A stretch of 42,381 nucleotides of DNA from JBBQIY01 sp964618405 (GTDB lineage Bacteria > Verrucomicrobiota > Kiritimatiellia > RFP12 > UBA3636), in assembly GCA_964618405.1 (NCBI GenBank), contig CAZUAY010000002.1, positions 1-42,381 of the forward strand, in the 5' to 3' direction. The notes under the pieces were generated by a model, which saw nothing but the letters and a program-made list of their open reading frames with translations, did not search any database and was not told the origin of the DNA. This document shows, in pieces, positions 9,381 through 16,814 of this stretch (the first letter of the stretch is position 1; every line of letters begins with the position of its first letter). The position numbers were made by a program, and so were the translations under genes.

Positions 9381-11303
9381 TTAATCAAATCCCTTTCCTT
9401 CTCCGACAACCTCATCATCCACCTTAACGGCTTGAGACCTATACGCTTTAAGCATTTCTTGCGATGGGGGGCCCATATAATCATCTAGTCTGCGCGCCTC
9501 GTGGAACCAGGTGGCATACTTCGCACCAAACCAATTTTCTTTCCTCATGGTTTCCCGTTGATCGCAAAGCTCTATGGCTTTTTGCACCGCAACCGTATCG
9601 TTCCCCTGGCTTTCCCGCACCTGCGCCATGGTTCGCATAATCTCCACCTGAAGTTGGGTAAACTCATAACCTGCGCGGTAGAAAGCCACACGTTGTTGAT
9701 AGACTTCCGGCCCCGTCACCGCTAAGGCCGCGGCCTGATCCATCCACTGCCGTGCCTGGCCCAGGACTTCATCGGTGTAAACCTCGCGGTACACATCCGT
9801 GGCCTGTCGCGCGAAGCCGCCAGAATGCTTGATTTTCTTCAAAATGTCCTCATGGGCCTGTTCCATCACGTTGCAGTACTGTTCAATGGCTTTGGCGGCA
9901 GGACCGAACCCACGTTGGTAAAAATCCTGCAGGACAGCCTGTCCGTCCTGTAACGGATCGTACGCCAGTTGAATCATCAAGTAGAACTGCGCTCCCTGCG
10001 TAGCCCAACAGTGCGGCAAGGTATCGACTTCCAGTCCCACGCACTTATTTTCTGCCAAGAACCGGAAATCCTTGATCGTGCGCTGCAAGGCCAGCGTCGG
10101 TAGACCGAGCCAACCGCCGGAGTAATGAAATAAATTGGGGCGAAAAACCATTCCGCCGGTAGCCTTCTGTCCCCAGGCCTGCCACGCGTTTTTTTCGCTC
10201 TCCGTGACCTCGTCGTTGGCCAACGGGAAATGTCCAACGTAACCCATGGCGATATTGTCCTCTAGCGTGGCCTCGATTGGCGGGGTTTTATAGGTGCTAT
10301 AAGCCAACGCGCCCACGTAAACTTCGCGTCCCGGGAAACGTTCCTTGAGCCCCTTTGCCAGAATGTTCCAATACCGCACGTATCGATCCGTCATCGCGAC
10401 ATGCCCCAGAATTTTCGTCCCATCGGGATGATCCCACGCACGGCAATTTTCGCACATGCAAAACCACGGCCCATCGTTTGGCGTGGCACTGAGAACCAAG
10501 AGCGTCGGATCCGCTCGGAGTTTTTCCTCCGCGTTGGCCAACCACTGTTCCGCCACCTTCGGATTCGAAACGCAGAGTTTGGCGTCTTGCGGCCGCTTAG
10601 AGAAATCGCGTGTACCGTCCGGCTGGAGCGCAAAATAATCCGGATGCGCTTCATGGTAGTTCTCCCACCAAGTGGTATAGGCGTGCCCACCCGAGAACGC
10701 ATAGGAAGTCAGCCCAATCCGCTGAAATCGATCCCATTCGGGTGCTCGACCGGGGTACAGCTTGCGCTGACGAAAAATCGGATGAAAACGATAATCAAAC
10801 GATGCGAATGAGATGGTCTCGTTTTTTGGAATGTCGAGGCCGAGTTGATTGGGCCAAAACCATCGAACACCCAGATATTTCTGAATAAACGTGTAAACGG
10901 CATTCGCCGTACCGGCTTCAACCAGGTTTGTACCGGCCATCCGATCGCGACCCGCAATCAGCAGATGCTGCCCGTTGCAAAGGTTTAGAATTTCTTCAGG
11001 GTACGTGAATTCTAAATTAGCGTTGGGAAAGAGTTGTGGCAAGTTAGGATGTGAGCCAACCCAGATTGCGCTTTCAGGAATAGCATCGACTGCTCCAATA
11101 AGAATCTCCGGTTTTGCCGACGAGATCTTTTGAATATAAGTCGCAAGCTCTTTGACTGCTTCTGTGGTTGCTGCCGGAGCATCTGCCGCCACCATAATCG
11201 GCACCTTGCTGATGCCTTTTTCCACGATAAGCATCTCGGCGCCAACCGCAACACCAATTCCCAGACCGATCACGGCCATGCAAGCGAATCCCTTAGTTTT
11301 CAA
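9381..11303 (-). CDS. Secreted DUF4838 protein (short paralogue)
   Basis: A 640-residue exported protein of the DUF4838 family, found in polysaccharide-degrading bacteria. Its N-terminal part (around 25-140) resembles the non-catalytic domain that precedes GH20 and GH67 catalytic barrels. Residues 1-21 are a signal peptide (ACMAVIGLGIGVAVGA). The central barrel-like part contains FCMCENCRAWD, a cysteine cluster shared with the paralogue upstream. The start is read as TTG: AAGGA lies 7 nt before it, and the same leader precedes an ATG in the paralogue. It lies 45 nt downstream of that paralogue, so the two are probably one transcript. It ends GEGKGFD. A glycosidase role (perhaps uronic acid-related) is plausible but no catalytic residues can be assigned. 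Confidence 0.82.
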   Translation of the reverse strand: MKTKGFACMAVIGLGIGVAVGAEMLIVEKGISKVPIMVAADAPAATTEAVKELATYIQKISSAKPEILIGAVDAIPESAIWVGSHPNLPQLFPNANLEFTYPEEILNLCNGQHLLIAGRDRMAGTNLVEAGTANAVYTFIQKYLGVRWFWPNQLGLDIPKNETISFASFDYRFHPIFRQRKLYPGRAPEWDRFQRIGLTSYAFSGGHAYTTWWENYHEAHPDYFALQPDGTRDFSKRPQDAKLCVSNPKVAEQWLANAEEKLRADPTLLVLSATPNDGPWFCMCENCRAWDHPDGTKILGHVAMTDRYVRYWNILAKGLKERFPGREVYVGALAYSTYKTPPIEATLEDNIAMGYVGHFPLANDEVTESEKNAWQAWGQKATGGMVFRPNLFHYSGGWLGLPTLALQRTIKDFRFLAENKCVGLEVDTLPHCWATQGAQFYLMIQLAYDPLQDGQAVLQDFYQRGFGPAAKAIEQYCNVMEQAHEDILKKIKHSGGFARQATDVYREVYTDEVLGQARQWMDQAAALAVTGPEVYQQRVAFYRAGYEFTQLQVEIMRTMAQVRESQGNDTVAVQKAIELCDQRETMRKENWFGAKYATWFHEARRLDDYMGPPSQEMLKAYRSQAVKVDDEVVGEGKGFD

Positions 11304-11348
11304 ATTTTTGTCCTTAGTTTTTCAATACTACTCGCGACGAGCCACTTC

Positions 11349-13826
11349 TTAATCAAACCCCTCGCCTTCTCCAATAACAACCTTTTCTATCTTGACCGCT
11401 GGTGACGTAAACACCTTCAGATTACGGATTTTGAGGATCCCCTCAAACTTATAGAATCCGATCCTGTCGTGTCCGTCACCAATCAGCGGATAGTCTTCGG
11501 TAAATGCAGCGACAACGTCGCCGTCCACCGTGAGACGCACCTGTGCGCCGTCATTCTCAACTACAATCTTATGCGTCTTGTTGGGCTCAATGACACGCTC
11601 AGAGGCCTCCATCACCTCTCCCTTACGCAAGACACCACTGTCCTTATTGTAGTTGCCGCCAAACCGCATTAAATAACCCTCGTAGAGCCCGTTCGTCCCA
11701 GACTGAATAAACGGGGTCACATCCGACACACCGGGATTCGGCGTCACGGTCGCTTCGAATTCAACTTTTTGAAGCCCAGGGAACGCATGTGTCAGCCGAA
11801 TGATTCCTTCGCCTGACGCCGTCAACTCCCCTCCTCCAACCGTCCACTTACCGGTCTTGACGTCCCAATCTGGGCCCAGCTCTGTGCGCTGAAAGTCGTC
11901 AGAGAAAGCGAGAGTCCATTCTGCCGGACGTAAACGAACAGCTTCTATCGTTTGCCTACTAATCAGCTCCTCAGACGGCGGCCCCATGTAATCTTCGAGT
12001 CGACGAGCTTCATGAAACCAGCGAGCAGAATTAATAGCGTATGACGGAGCCTGTTTTAGCAACGCCTCGCGTGCGGCGCAAAGCTCGGTAGCGAGCTTCA
12101 CCGCTGCCGCGTCTGCGCCGCGACTCTCACGCACAAGCTTCATCGCAGTCATAATCTCCGCTTGGAGCCGAACGTACGAGAGACCGGTGCGCGAAAAAGC
12201 AACGCGTTGAATGTAGAGCTCCGGCCCGGCAGCGACTTTAGCCTCGGCTTGGAGCATGAGCGCTTCCGCCTGCGCCAGTAACGCGGGCGTATAAACCGAC
12301 TGACAGACACCAATCATTTCGCGGGCTGCACCGCCGGAGTGTTTAATCTGTAGAAGAATCGCTTCGTGAGCCTGTTCCATGAACCTGAAGTATTGCTCGA
12401 TCTCTGCGGCAGCAGGTCCGAAACCGCGGCGGCAATAATCCTTGATAATGGCCTCGCCATCCTGTAGTGGATCGTAGGCCAGTTGGGCCATGAGGTAAAA
12501 CTCCAAGCCCTGCGTCGCCCAGCTACCCGGCAAGGAGTCAACTTCGAAACCAACGCATTTGTTTTCAGCCAGGAAACGCATATCTTCAATCGTGCGCCGC
12601 GTTGGAAGCGTCGGCAGACCGATATAACCACCCGAATAGTAGAAGAGGTTCGGGCGGTAGACCAGTGCCGAGGCCTTTGCAGCCCAAGCCAACCAATCCT
12701 GTTTTTGTGCTTGGGTCACTTCGTCATTCGCCGTGGGAAACGATCCCACATAACCAACTGCAATATTCGCCTCAAGCATCGCCGCAATGGGCGGAGCCTT
12801 ATAGGCACTGTATGCATAGCCTCCCACGATCGCCTCGCGATCCGGGAACCGCTCCCGTAGACCTCGAGCAAGCACGTTCCAGTATTTGACGTAACGGTCT
12901 GTCAGGGACATATACGGCCAATCCTTTGTTGCTCCGGCCGGATGATCCATTGCGGTACAGTTTTCACAGACACAGAAGCCTCCTCCATCATTAGGAGAAG
13001 CGCTGGCCATGATACGACTCGGATTCTCACGGAAGGCCTTTTCCGCGTTCGTCAACCATTGAGCCGCAACTTCTGGATTCGACACGCAAAGTTTGGCGGC
13101 CTCACCCTTTTTCCCCCAAGTCTCCGGCATACGCGTGCCATCCGCCCGCAGCGCAAACCACTCCGGATGCGCTTCGTGGTATTTTACCCACCAATCTGTG
13201 TAGGCGTGTCCGGCGGAAAATTCATACGAATAGAGCAACAGCCGCTGCCTCCGATGCCAAACACGAGGCTGACGCGGCCAGAGGCGACGAAAACGAAAGA
13301 TAGGATGAAAGCGAAACTCGAAAGGCGCAAACGCGATCGTCTCCCGTTTAATAATGTCTTCGCCCAGCTCACTCGGCCACAACCAACGAACGTCGAGCTG
13401 CTTCTCAATGAACGTATAGATGGAGTTAGCGGTTCCATACTCAATCTGATTCGTTCCAACAATGCGATCACGGCCAGCGATGAGGATGTTTTGTCCGTTA
13501 CAAAGATGCAAAATTTCCTCAGGGTAGGTAAACGCTAAATTAGCGCCAGGAAAAACCTTGTCCAAATTAGGATGCGCACCAATCCAGATTGCATTTTCAG
13601 GAAAGGGGGCAAGCCCCTCAACCAAGACCTGTGCTTTTGCCCCTGATATTTTTTCAATATAGGTGACGAGATCTTGGACCGCTTCTGTCGTTGCTTCCGA
13701 AGCATCTGACGCTACCATAATCGGCACCTTGCTGATGCCTTTTTCTACGACAAGCATCTCGGCGCCCACCGCAACACCTATACCCAGACCGATCACGGCC
13801 ATGCAAGCTAATCCTTTATTTCTCAT
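11349..13826 (-). CDS. Secreted DUF4838 protein with C-terminal concanavalin-like domain
   Basis: An 825-residue exported DUF4838 protein, closely related along residues 1-630 to the gene at 9381. It shares the signal peptide ACMAVIGLGIGVAVGA, FCVCENCTAMD, and the RWFHEARRLEDYMGPPSEE segment. Residues 636 to about 810 form an additional beta-rich domain (SDDFQRTELGPDW ... DRIGFYKFEGILKIRNLKVF), like the LamG/DUF1080 jelly-rolls that bind or hydrolyse glycans. The last residues GEGEGFD match the end of the short paralogue, so the jelly-roll sits inside a shared frame. The frame extends upstream, but the ATG at 13826 has AAGGA 7 nt before it and starts the signal peptide. Probable role is attack on or binding of an extracellular polysaccharide. 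Confidence 0.83.
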   Translation of the reverse strand: MRNKGLACMAVIGLGIGVAVGAEMLVVEKGISKVPIMVASDASEATTEAVQDLVTYIEKISGAKAQVLVEGLAPFPENAIWIGAHPNLDKVFPGANLAFTYPEEILHLCNGQNILIAGRDRIVGTNQIEYGTANSIYTFIEKQLDVRWLWPSELGEDIIKRETIAFAPFEFRFHPIFRFRRLWPRQPRVWHRRQRLLLYSYEFSAGHAYTDWWVKYHEAHPEWFALRADGTRMPETWGKKGEAAKLCVSNPEVAAQWLTNAEKAFRENPSRIMASASPNDGGGFCVCENCTAMDHPAGATKDWPYMSLTDRYVKYWNVLARGLRERFPDREAIVGGYAYSAYKAPPIAAMLEANIAVGYVGSFPTANDEVTQAQKQDWLAWAAKASALVYRPNLFYYSGGYIGLPTLPTRRTIEDMRFLAENKCVGFEVDSLPGSWATQGLEFYLMAQLAYDPLQDGEAIIKDYCRRGFGPAAAEIEQYFRFMEQAHEAILLQIKHSGGAAREMIGVCQSVYTPALLAQAEALMLQAEAKVAAGPELYIQRVAFSRTGLSYVRLQAEIMTAMKLVRESRGADAAAVKLATELCAAREALLKQAPSYAINSARWFHEARRLEDYMGPPSEELISRQTIEAVRLRPAEWTLAFSDDFQRTELGPDWDVKTGKWTVGGGELTASGEGIIRLTHAFPGLQKVEFEATVTPNPGVSDVTPFIQSGTNGLYEGYLMRFGGNYNKDSGVLRKGEVMEASERVIEPNKTHKIVVENDGAQVRLTVDGDVVAAFTEDYPLIGDGHDRIGFYKFEGILKIRNLKVFTSPAVKIEKVVIGEGEGFD

Positions 13827-14011
13827 TTTTCTGTCCTTAGTTTTTCTGGATGAATTCCTGCCGACAACGGAACCGTTCACGGGGGGTATAAACAACCCCG
13901 ATTTATTTAAAGCATATCATTGTCGCGGCAGCACCGTCCAGCGCAAAAAACTATTTTAGGGCTGAATGTAGGGCTGAACTCAGCTCCGTAAATGTTGTAT
14001 ATTGCTTCATA

Positions 14012-14220
14012 TTGTCAGATATTTTAGTCATGCAGGGACGCGAGTTGAGGGACGAGGACATCGCCTTGATCCGCACATTGCTGGATGAAAATCCAGACTG
14101 GGGTCGGTCAAGACTCAGCGTTGAACGTTGCGACCGCTGGGCTTGGCACCTGTCTGCGTGCGGCACGCACAGGCAGGCAACGCGCAAGGACGCCAAGGGC
14201 GACAATCAAACTGGAAATGC
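14012..14220 (+). pseudogene. DUF4338 (DruA-like) N-terminal remnant
   Basis: From the ATG at 14030 the frame reads MQGRELRDEDIALIRTLL, then DENPDWGRSRLSVERCDRW, which matches the start of DUF4338 proteins (the family of DruA and many transposon-borne genes). Similarity fades after RWAWHL. A near-palindromic 29-bp stretch lies at 14149-14177, and the rest of the protein (normally about 300 residues) is missing because the convergent gene at 14230 begins. Intact members usually lie in mobile or defence DNA. I read this as a truncated relic. Confidence in the family rests on the short N-terminal motif only. Confidence 0.55.
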
Positions 14221-14229
14221 AACGCAAAT

Positions 14230-14808
14230 TCATGGAGTGGGCTCCTCTGCACTCAACCCAGCTTCAGCCAAGGCTTTCTTATAGCATTCCGGACAATAGC
14301 CATGCGAAAACAATGCACCTGAATGCTGACTGATATAGGACTCAATTTGTTGCCACTCGCCTTTATCTGTCCGTATTTTTTTACACTGACAACAGACCGG
14401 CAATATTCCTTCGAGCACTTTAATCTCGGCCATGCTTTTTCTCAGCGCGTCTGCTTTTTCCTTTTCGGAGATCGTCAATTTTCGAATATCAGCAATTGCC
14501 CAGCCAATCGACAAGAACGCAGTAAGCCGAATGATCGTATTCCAGACCGAATAGACATGCGAAGAATAATGAAGACCCGACAGGTCGTTGGCCACAAACC
14601 AGAATATGGCCGAGAGCAGTGCTGTCGCCACCATGCCGACCATTCCGATGTACCATGCAGCCAAGCAGACAGGCAGAAAATAGAACACAAAGAAATTGAG
14701 TTCATAGCCGGTCTTCCAATCAATGAAAGCGAACACGAATGTTAATAGGGTTACACCTAAAAATGCCGTAAGTTCTTGTGATAATTCTTTTTTCATGCCT
14801 GATGTCAT
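14230..14808 (-). CDS. Small membrane protein with cysteine-rich sensor-type tail
   Basis: A 192-residue protein with four hydrophobic segments (about 13-105), a short charged linker (TISEKEKADALRKSMAEIKV), and a tail ILPVCCQCKKIRTDKGEW...HGYCPEC. The tail has Cys139, Cys140, Cys142, His169, Cys172 and Cys175. It resembles the cysteine motif that often ends PAS or GGDEF sensor proteins (LPICxxCKKIR ... SHGxCPxC). The membrane part resembles the sensor half of some histidine kinases. No kinase, GGDEF or other output domain is present. The start is uncertain: ATG at 14808 or at 14796, neither with a good ribosome site. Function is unknown. Signal sensing or metal-thiol chemistry at the membrane is a guess. 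Confidence 0.68.
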   Translation of the reverse strand: MTSGMKKELSQELTAFLGVTLLTFVFAFIDWKTGYELNFFVFYFLPVCLAAWYIGMVGMVATALLSAIFWFVANDLSGLHYSSHVYSVWNTIIRLTAFLSIGWAIADIRKLTISEKEKADALRKSMAEIKVLEGILPVCCQCKKIRTDKGEWQQIESYISQHSGALFSHGYCPECYKKALAEAGLSAEEPTP

Positions 14809-14946
14809 TCCGTTAGGCCAACCGGCGAATACGCCTTTAAATCAACAGGGTGTGATATTTAAACAGTTTTGACACATTCCAGATAAATGCAATCCTAACT
14901 TCACGGCCAGTATAGTCTCGTTCGGTTGCAAACATCAAGAAAATTA

Positions 14947-14975
14947 GAGAAAATTAGGGGATAGGCGTCGAAAAA
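14947..14975 (+). repeat. Intergenic repeat, intact copy
   Basis: GAGAAAATTAGGGGATAGGC followed by GTCGAAAAA. The same motif (with few changes) brackets the MITE-like element at 26188-26374: its left half is at 26164-26187 and its right half at 26380-26392. This copy is uninterrupted. Confidence 0.55.
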
Positions 14976-15018
14976 GTCCTGCCCGCGAATGCCGAGAGGC
15001 AGAACCGACGCGTCCGCG

Positions 15019-15160
15019 TGTAGCGGAAAACAAGCCGAGTGCCCCGTTTGAATGGATGCAGCACGAAGCCCACGCGCTTCCGGCTGGACTTGCGTCCGCC
15101 GGAAGCGCGATACGGGCAAAGGGATGCGCCATTCAAACGGGGTGTAGAGGCGCCGCTACA
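15019..15160. repeat. Nested 142-bp inverted repeat
   Basis: Three concentric arm pairs share one centre near 15091: TGTAGCGG (15019-15026) with CCGCTACA (15153-15160); CCCCGTTTGAATGG (15042-15055) with its exact complement (15129-15142); GCGCTTCCGGC (15074-15084) with its exact complement (15098-15108, 13-nt loop). DNA cruciform or RNA stem formation is possible. No gene lies within it. Confidence 0.75.
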
Positions 15161-15327
15161 GGCGCACCGCTGAGGCAAAAGCCGCGCAACGCCCCAGAAC
15201 CCGCACGTTCTCAAGCCGAAGCATCCCTCAAACGGCTTCCTCTTCGGCTCGCTGATCCGCACATCAATGCCGACATCCCTGTCGCTAACCGATTACCAAA
15301 ATGCTTCTTGACAGGATGGTGCCGAGT

Positions 15328-15373
15328 CAATAAAGTAAGGAGTGTTTTCAGAATATTCCAATAAAGTAAGGAG
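15328..15373 (+). repeat. Duplicated 15-mer carrying the vapB ribosome site
   Basis: CAATAAAGTAAGGAG occurs at 15328-15342 and again at 15359-15373, 31 nt apart. The second copy supplies the Shine-Dalgarno sequence of vapB. The spacing (three helical turns) would suit a repressor binding both copies, but a simple local duplication is equally possible. Confidence 0.6.
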
Positions 15374-15379
15374 GCGCTC

Positions 15380-15610
15380 ATGATCGCCACGATGACATCG
15401 AAAGGACAAATTACAATCCCGAAGGAGATTAGGCGAAAGCTCTCGCTTCAGGTGGGCTGCCACGTTTCATTCGTCATCATCGGAGACCGTGTTGAACTCA
15501 CACCGGTTTCAACGCCGATCAGTGCCTTGAAGCACATCCTCCCCAAGCCCACCAAACCGTTGAGTTTGAATCAGATCGAGAGGGCGGTTGTCCGGGGGGC
15601 CGGAAAATGA
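15380..15610 (+). CDS. vapB: AbrB-type antitoxin (VapB-like)
   Basis: A 76-residue DNA-binding protein of the SpoVT/AbrB swapped-hairpin fold. MTSKGQITIPKEIRRKL is the classic AbrB signature, followed by the GDRVELTP strand. The C-terminal tail (38-76) would be the toxin-binding part. AAGGAGG lies 7 nt before the ATG. Its TGA overlaps the ATG of the PIN-domain toxin by 4 nt, so the two are translated together. Antitoxins of this type bind their own promoter, and the paired 15-mers upstream are candidate sites. It should neutralise the VapC encoded next. Confidence 0.88.
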   Translation: MIATMTSKGQITIPKEIRRKLSLQVGCHVSFVIIGDRVELTPVSTPISALKHILPKPTKPLSLNQIERAVVRGAGK

Positions 15611-16008
15611 TCGGCTTGGACACCAATGTGCTGGTTCGCTTTTTCACCCAGGACGATCCCCCGCAGAGCCGCCGTGCCACGAAACTCATGGAGACGCACT
15701 GCACGAAAGAGGTGCCCGGCTTTGTTTCCGTCGTTGTTTTATGCGAGTTGATCTGGGTTTTGGATTCTGGCTATGGCTACGAGAAGGCCGCCATTGCAAG
15801 GCTGTTGCGCGGAATGTTGAGTACGCCGGCCCTGGTGCTTGAGCATCAAGACCGGGTCAGCCGTGCCTTGTCCCTTTACGAAAAAGGCGACGCTGGGTTT
15901 TCCGACTGTTTGATCGCAAGCTCATGCGACGACGAAGCCGCCGTTCCCGTATACACGTTTGACAAGGCGGCTGTCAAAACCTCGGGTCTTTTCAAGATGG
16001 TACCGTGA
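15607..16008 (+). CDS. vapC: PIN-domain ribonuclease toxin (VapC-like)
   Basis: A 133-residue PIN-domain protein of normal VapC length. The four acidic metal-binding residues are in place: Asp5 (GLDTN), Glu47 (LCELIW), Asp100 (GFSDCLIA) and Asp119 (YTFDKAA). VapC toxins cleave tRNA or rRNA with magnesium, and the target here cannot be predicted. It overlaps vapB by 4 nt. All active-site residues are intact, so the module looks functional. No terminator is visible after it. Confidence 0.88.
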   Translation: MIGLDTNVLVRFFTQDDPPQSRRATKLMETHCTKEVPGFVSVVVLCELIWVLDSGYGYEKAAIARLLRGMLSTPALVLEHQDRVSRALSLYEKGDAGFSDCLIASSCDDEAAVPVYTFDKAAVKTSGLFKMVP

Positions 16009-16097
16009 GATGTCGTCCACCTCTTCTATGGCTTCACTTGAATGAGTTTCCTTGCTATACGAAAACATGCCACGCCACGACGAACCCGTGTAAGGCC

Positions 16098-16580
16098 GAA
16101 TTTCTTGTTTCAAGGGTGACCCTGTCGCCCCCCAGATTGGAATAATGGAATGATGGAATAATGGAATGTTGGGCCCGAGAGATCACGCAAACACCCTGGG
16201 AACGCGAGGCTCCGCACTCGCACTGGAGGGCAAGACTGTGGCGAGCCGAGGTGAGAGAGTGGAATAATGGAATGTTGGGGACAAGTGGTCTCTGGCACGG
16301 ACTACTAGCCGTTAGGCCCTAGGCCTTAGGTGTTAGCCAGAAACAAGTGGCAGGATGTCAAAACGACACCCCTGCCGAAGCTAGGGCCTAGGGCCTAAAA
16401 CTCTTCCCTAACCCCTTCATCATTCATACTTCATCATTCATACTTTCTTCATACGGGGTATGGGGTGCCCCCATCGGAAACTACTCTCTACTCTCTACCC
16501 ACTACTCTCCACTCTCTAACAAACCCCACCCACAACGGATCAGTGCAAGTCCTAATTTCTTGTTTTCAGGGTTGACCCTG
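16098..16580 (+). repeat. Direct repeat pair flanking simple-sequence block
   Basis: A 27-bp sequence starting GAATTTCTTGTTTCAAGG and ending TGACCCTG at 16098-16124 recurs in nearly the same form at 16554-16580. The pair brackets the simple-repeat block, so the block may have been inserted or expanded between two copies. Confidence 0.55.
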
Positions 16581-16707
16581 ATGCACTGCAAAGATGATTC
16601 TTCGTGAGATTTGCTTCATTCGGCAGAAGATCAGCTTGGTCTTTTTCCAGTTGGCAATGGTTTGTTTTTAGAAAAACCTTTTTATTGGTGAAGCAGATGG
16701 TTGAATG

Positions 16708-16716
16708 TGCTAGAAT
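16708..16716 (+). promoter_or_regulatory. Candidate extended -10 promoter for the restriction operon
   Basis: TGCTAGAAT is an extended -10 element. The only -35-like sequence (TTGGTG at 16685) is too far away. It is about 95 nt upstream of the mod start, at the first point after the simple-repeat block. Motif evidence only. Confidence 0.3.
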
Positions 16717-16814
16717 CAGCCTTGTTATTGAGGCCTGTTCCGCCGATTCACGCACGTTAGCCGTTTTGCGGTGTGGCCGCTTCAGAGCTTCGGATAATTG
16801 GAGATCAAGACGAT

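Larger units (their letters stand above)
14809..15379. other. Gene-free 570-bp stretch with repeats
   Basis: No supported gene. It contains an intergenic repeat copy (14947-14975), a nested inverted repeat (15019-15160) and a duplicated 15-mer just before vapB (15328-15373). A minus-strand open frame across 14954-15262 exists, but its composition follows the inverted repeat and it has no recognisable domain. Confidence 0.6.
16009..16814. other. 800-bp gene-free simple-repeat region
   Basis: Nothing codes here with confidence. It holds GGAATAATGGAATG runs (16138-16173, with TGGAATAATGGAATGTTGGG repeated at 16154 and 16260), a 14-bp inverted pair TTAGGCCCTAGGCC (16312-16325) and its complement (16385-16398), a 14-bp tandem TTCATCATTCATAC (16416-16443), and an ACTCTCT tract (16481-16520). 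The last 230 bp carry the likely promoter of the restriction operon. Confidence 0.7.

Noticed and set aside
14954..15262. A 102-codon minus-strand open frame
   Set aside because: It coincides with the nested inverted repeat and its residues reflect the repeat. No ribosome site or domain is seen.
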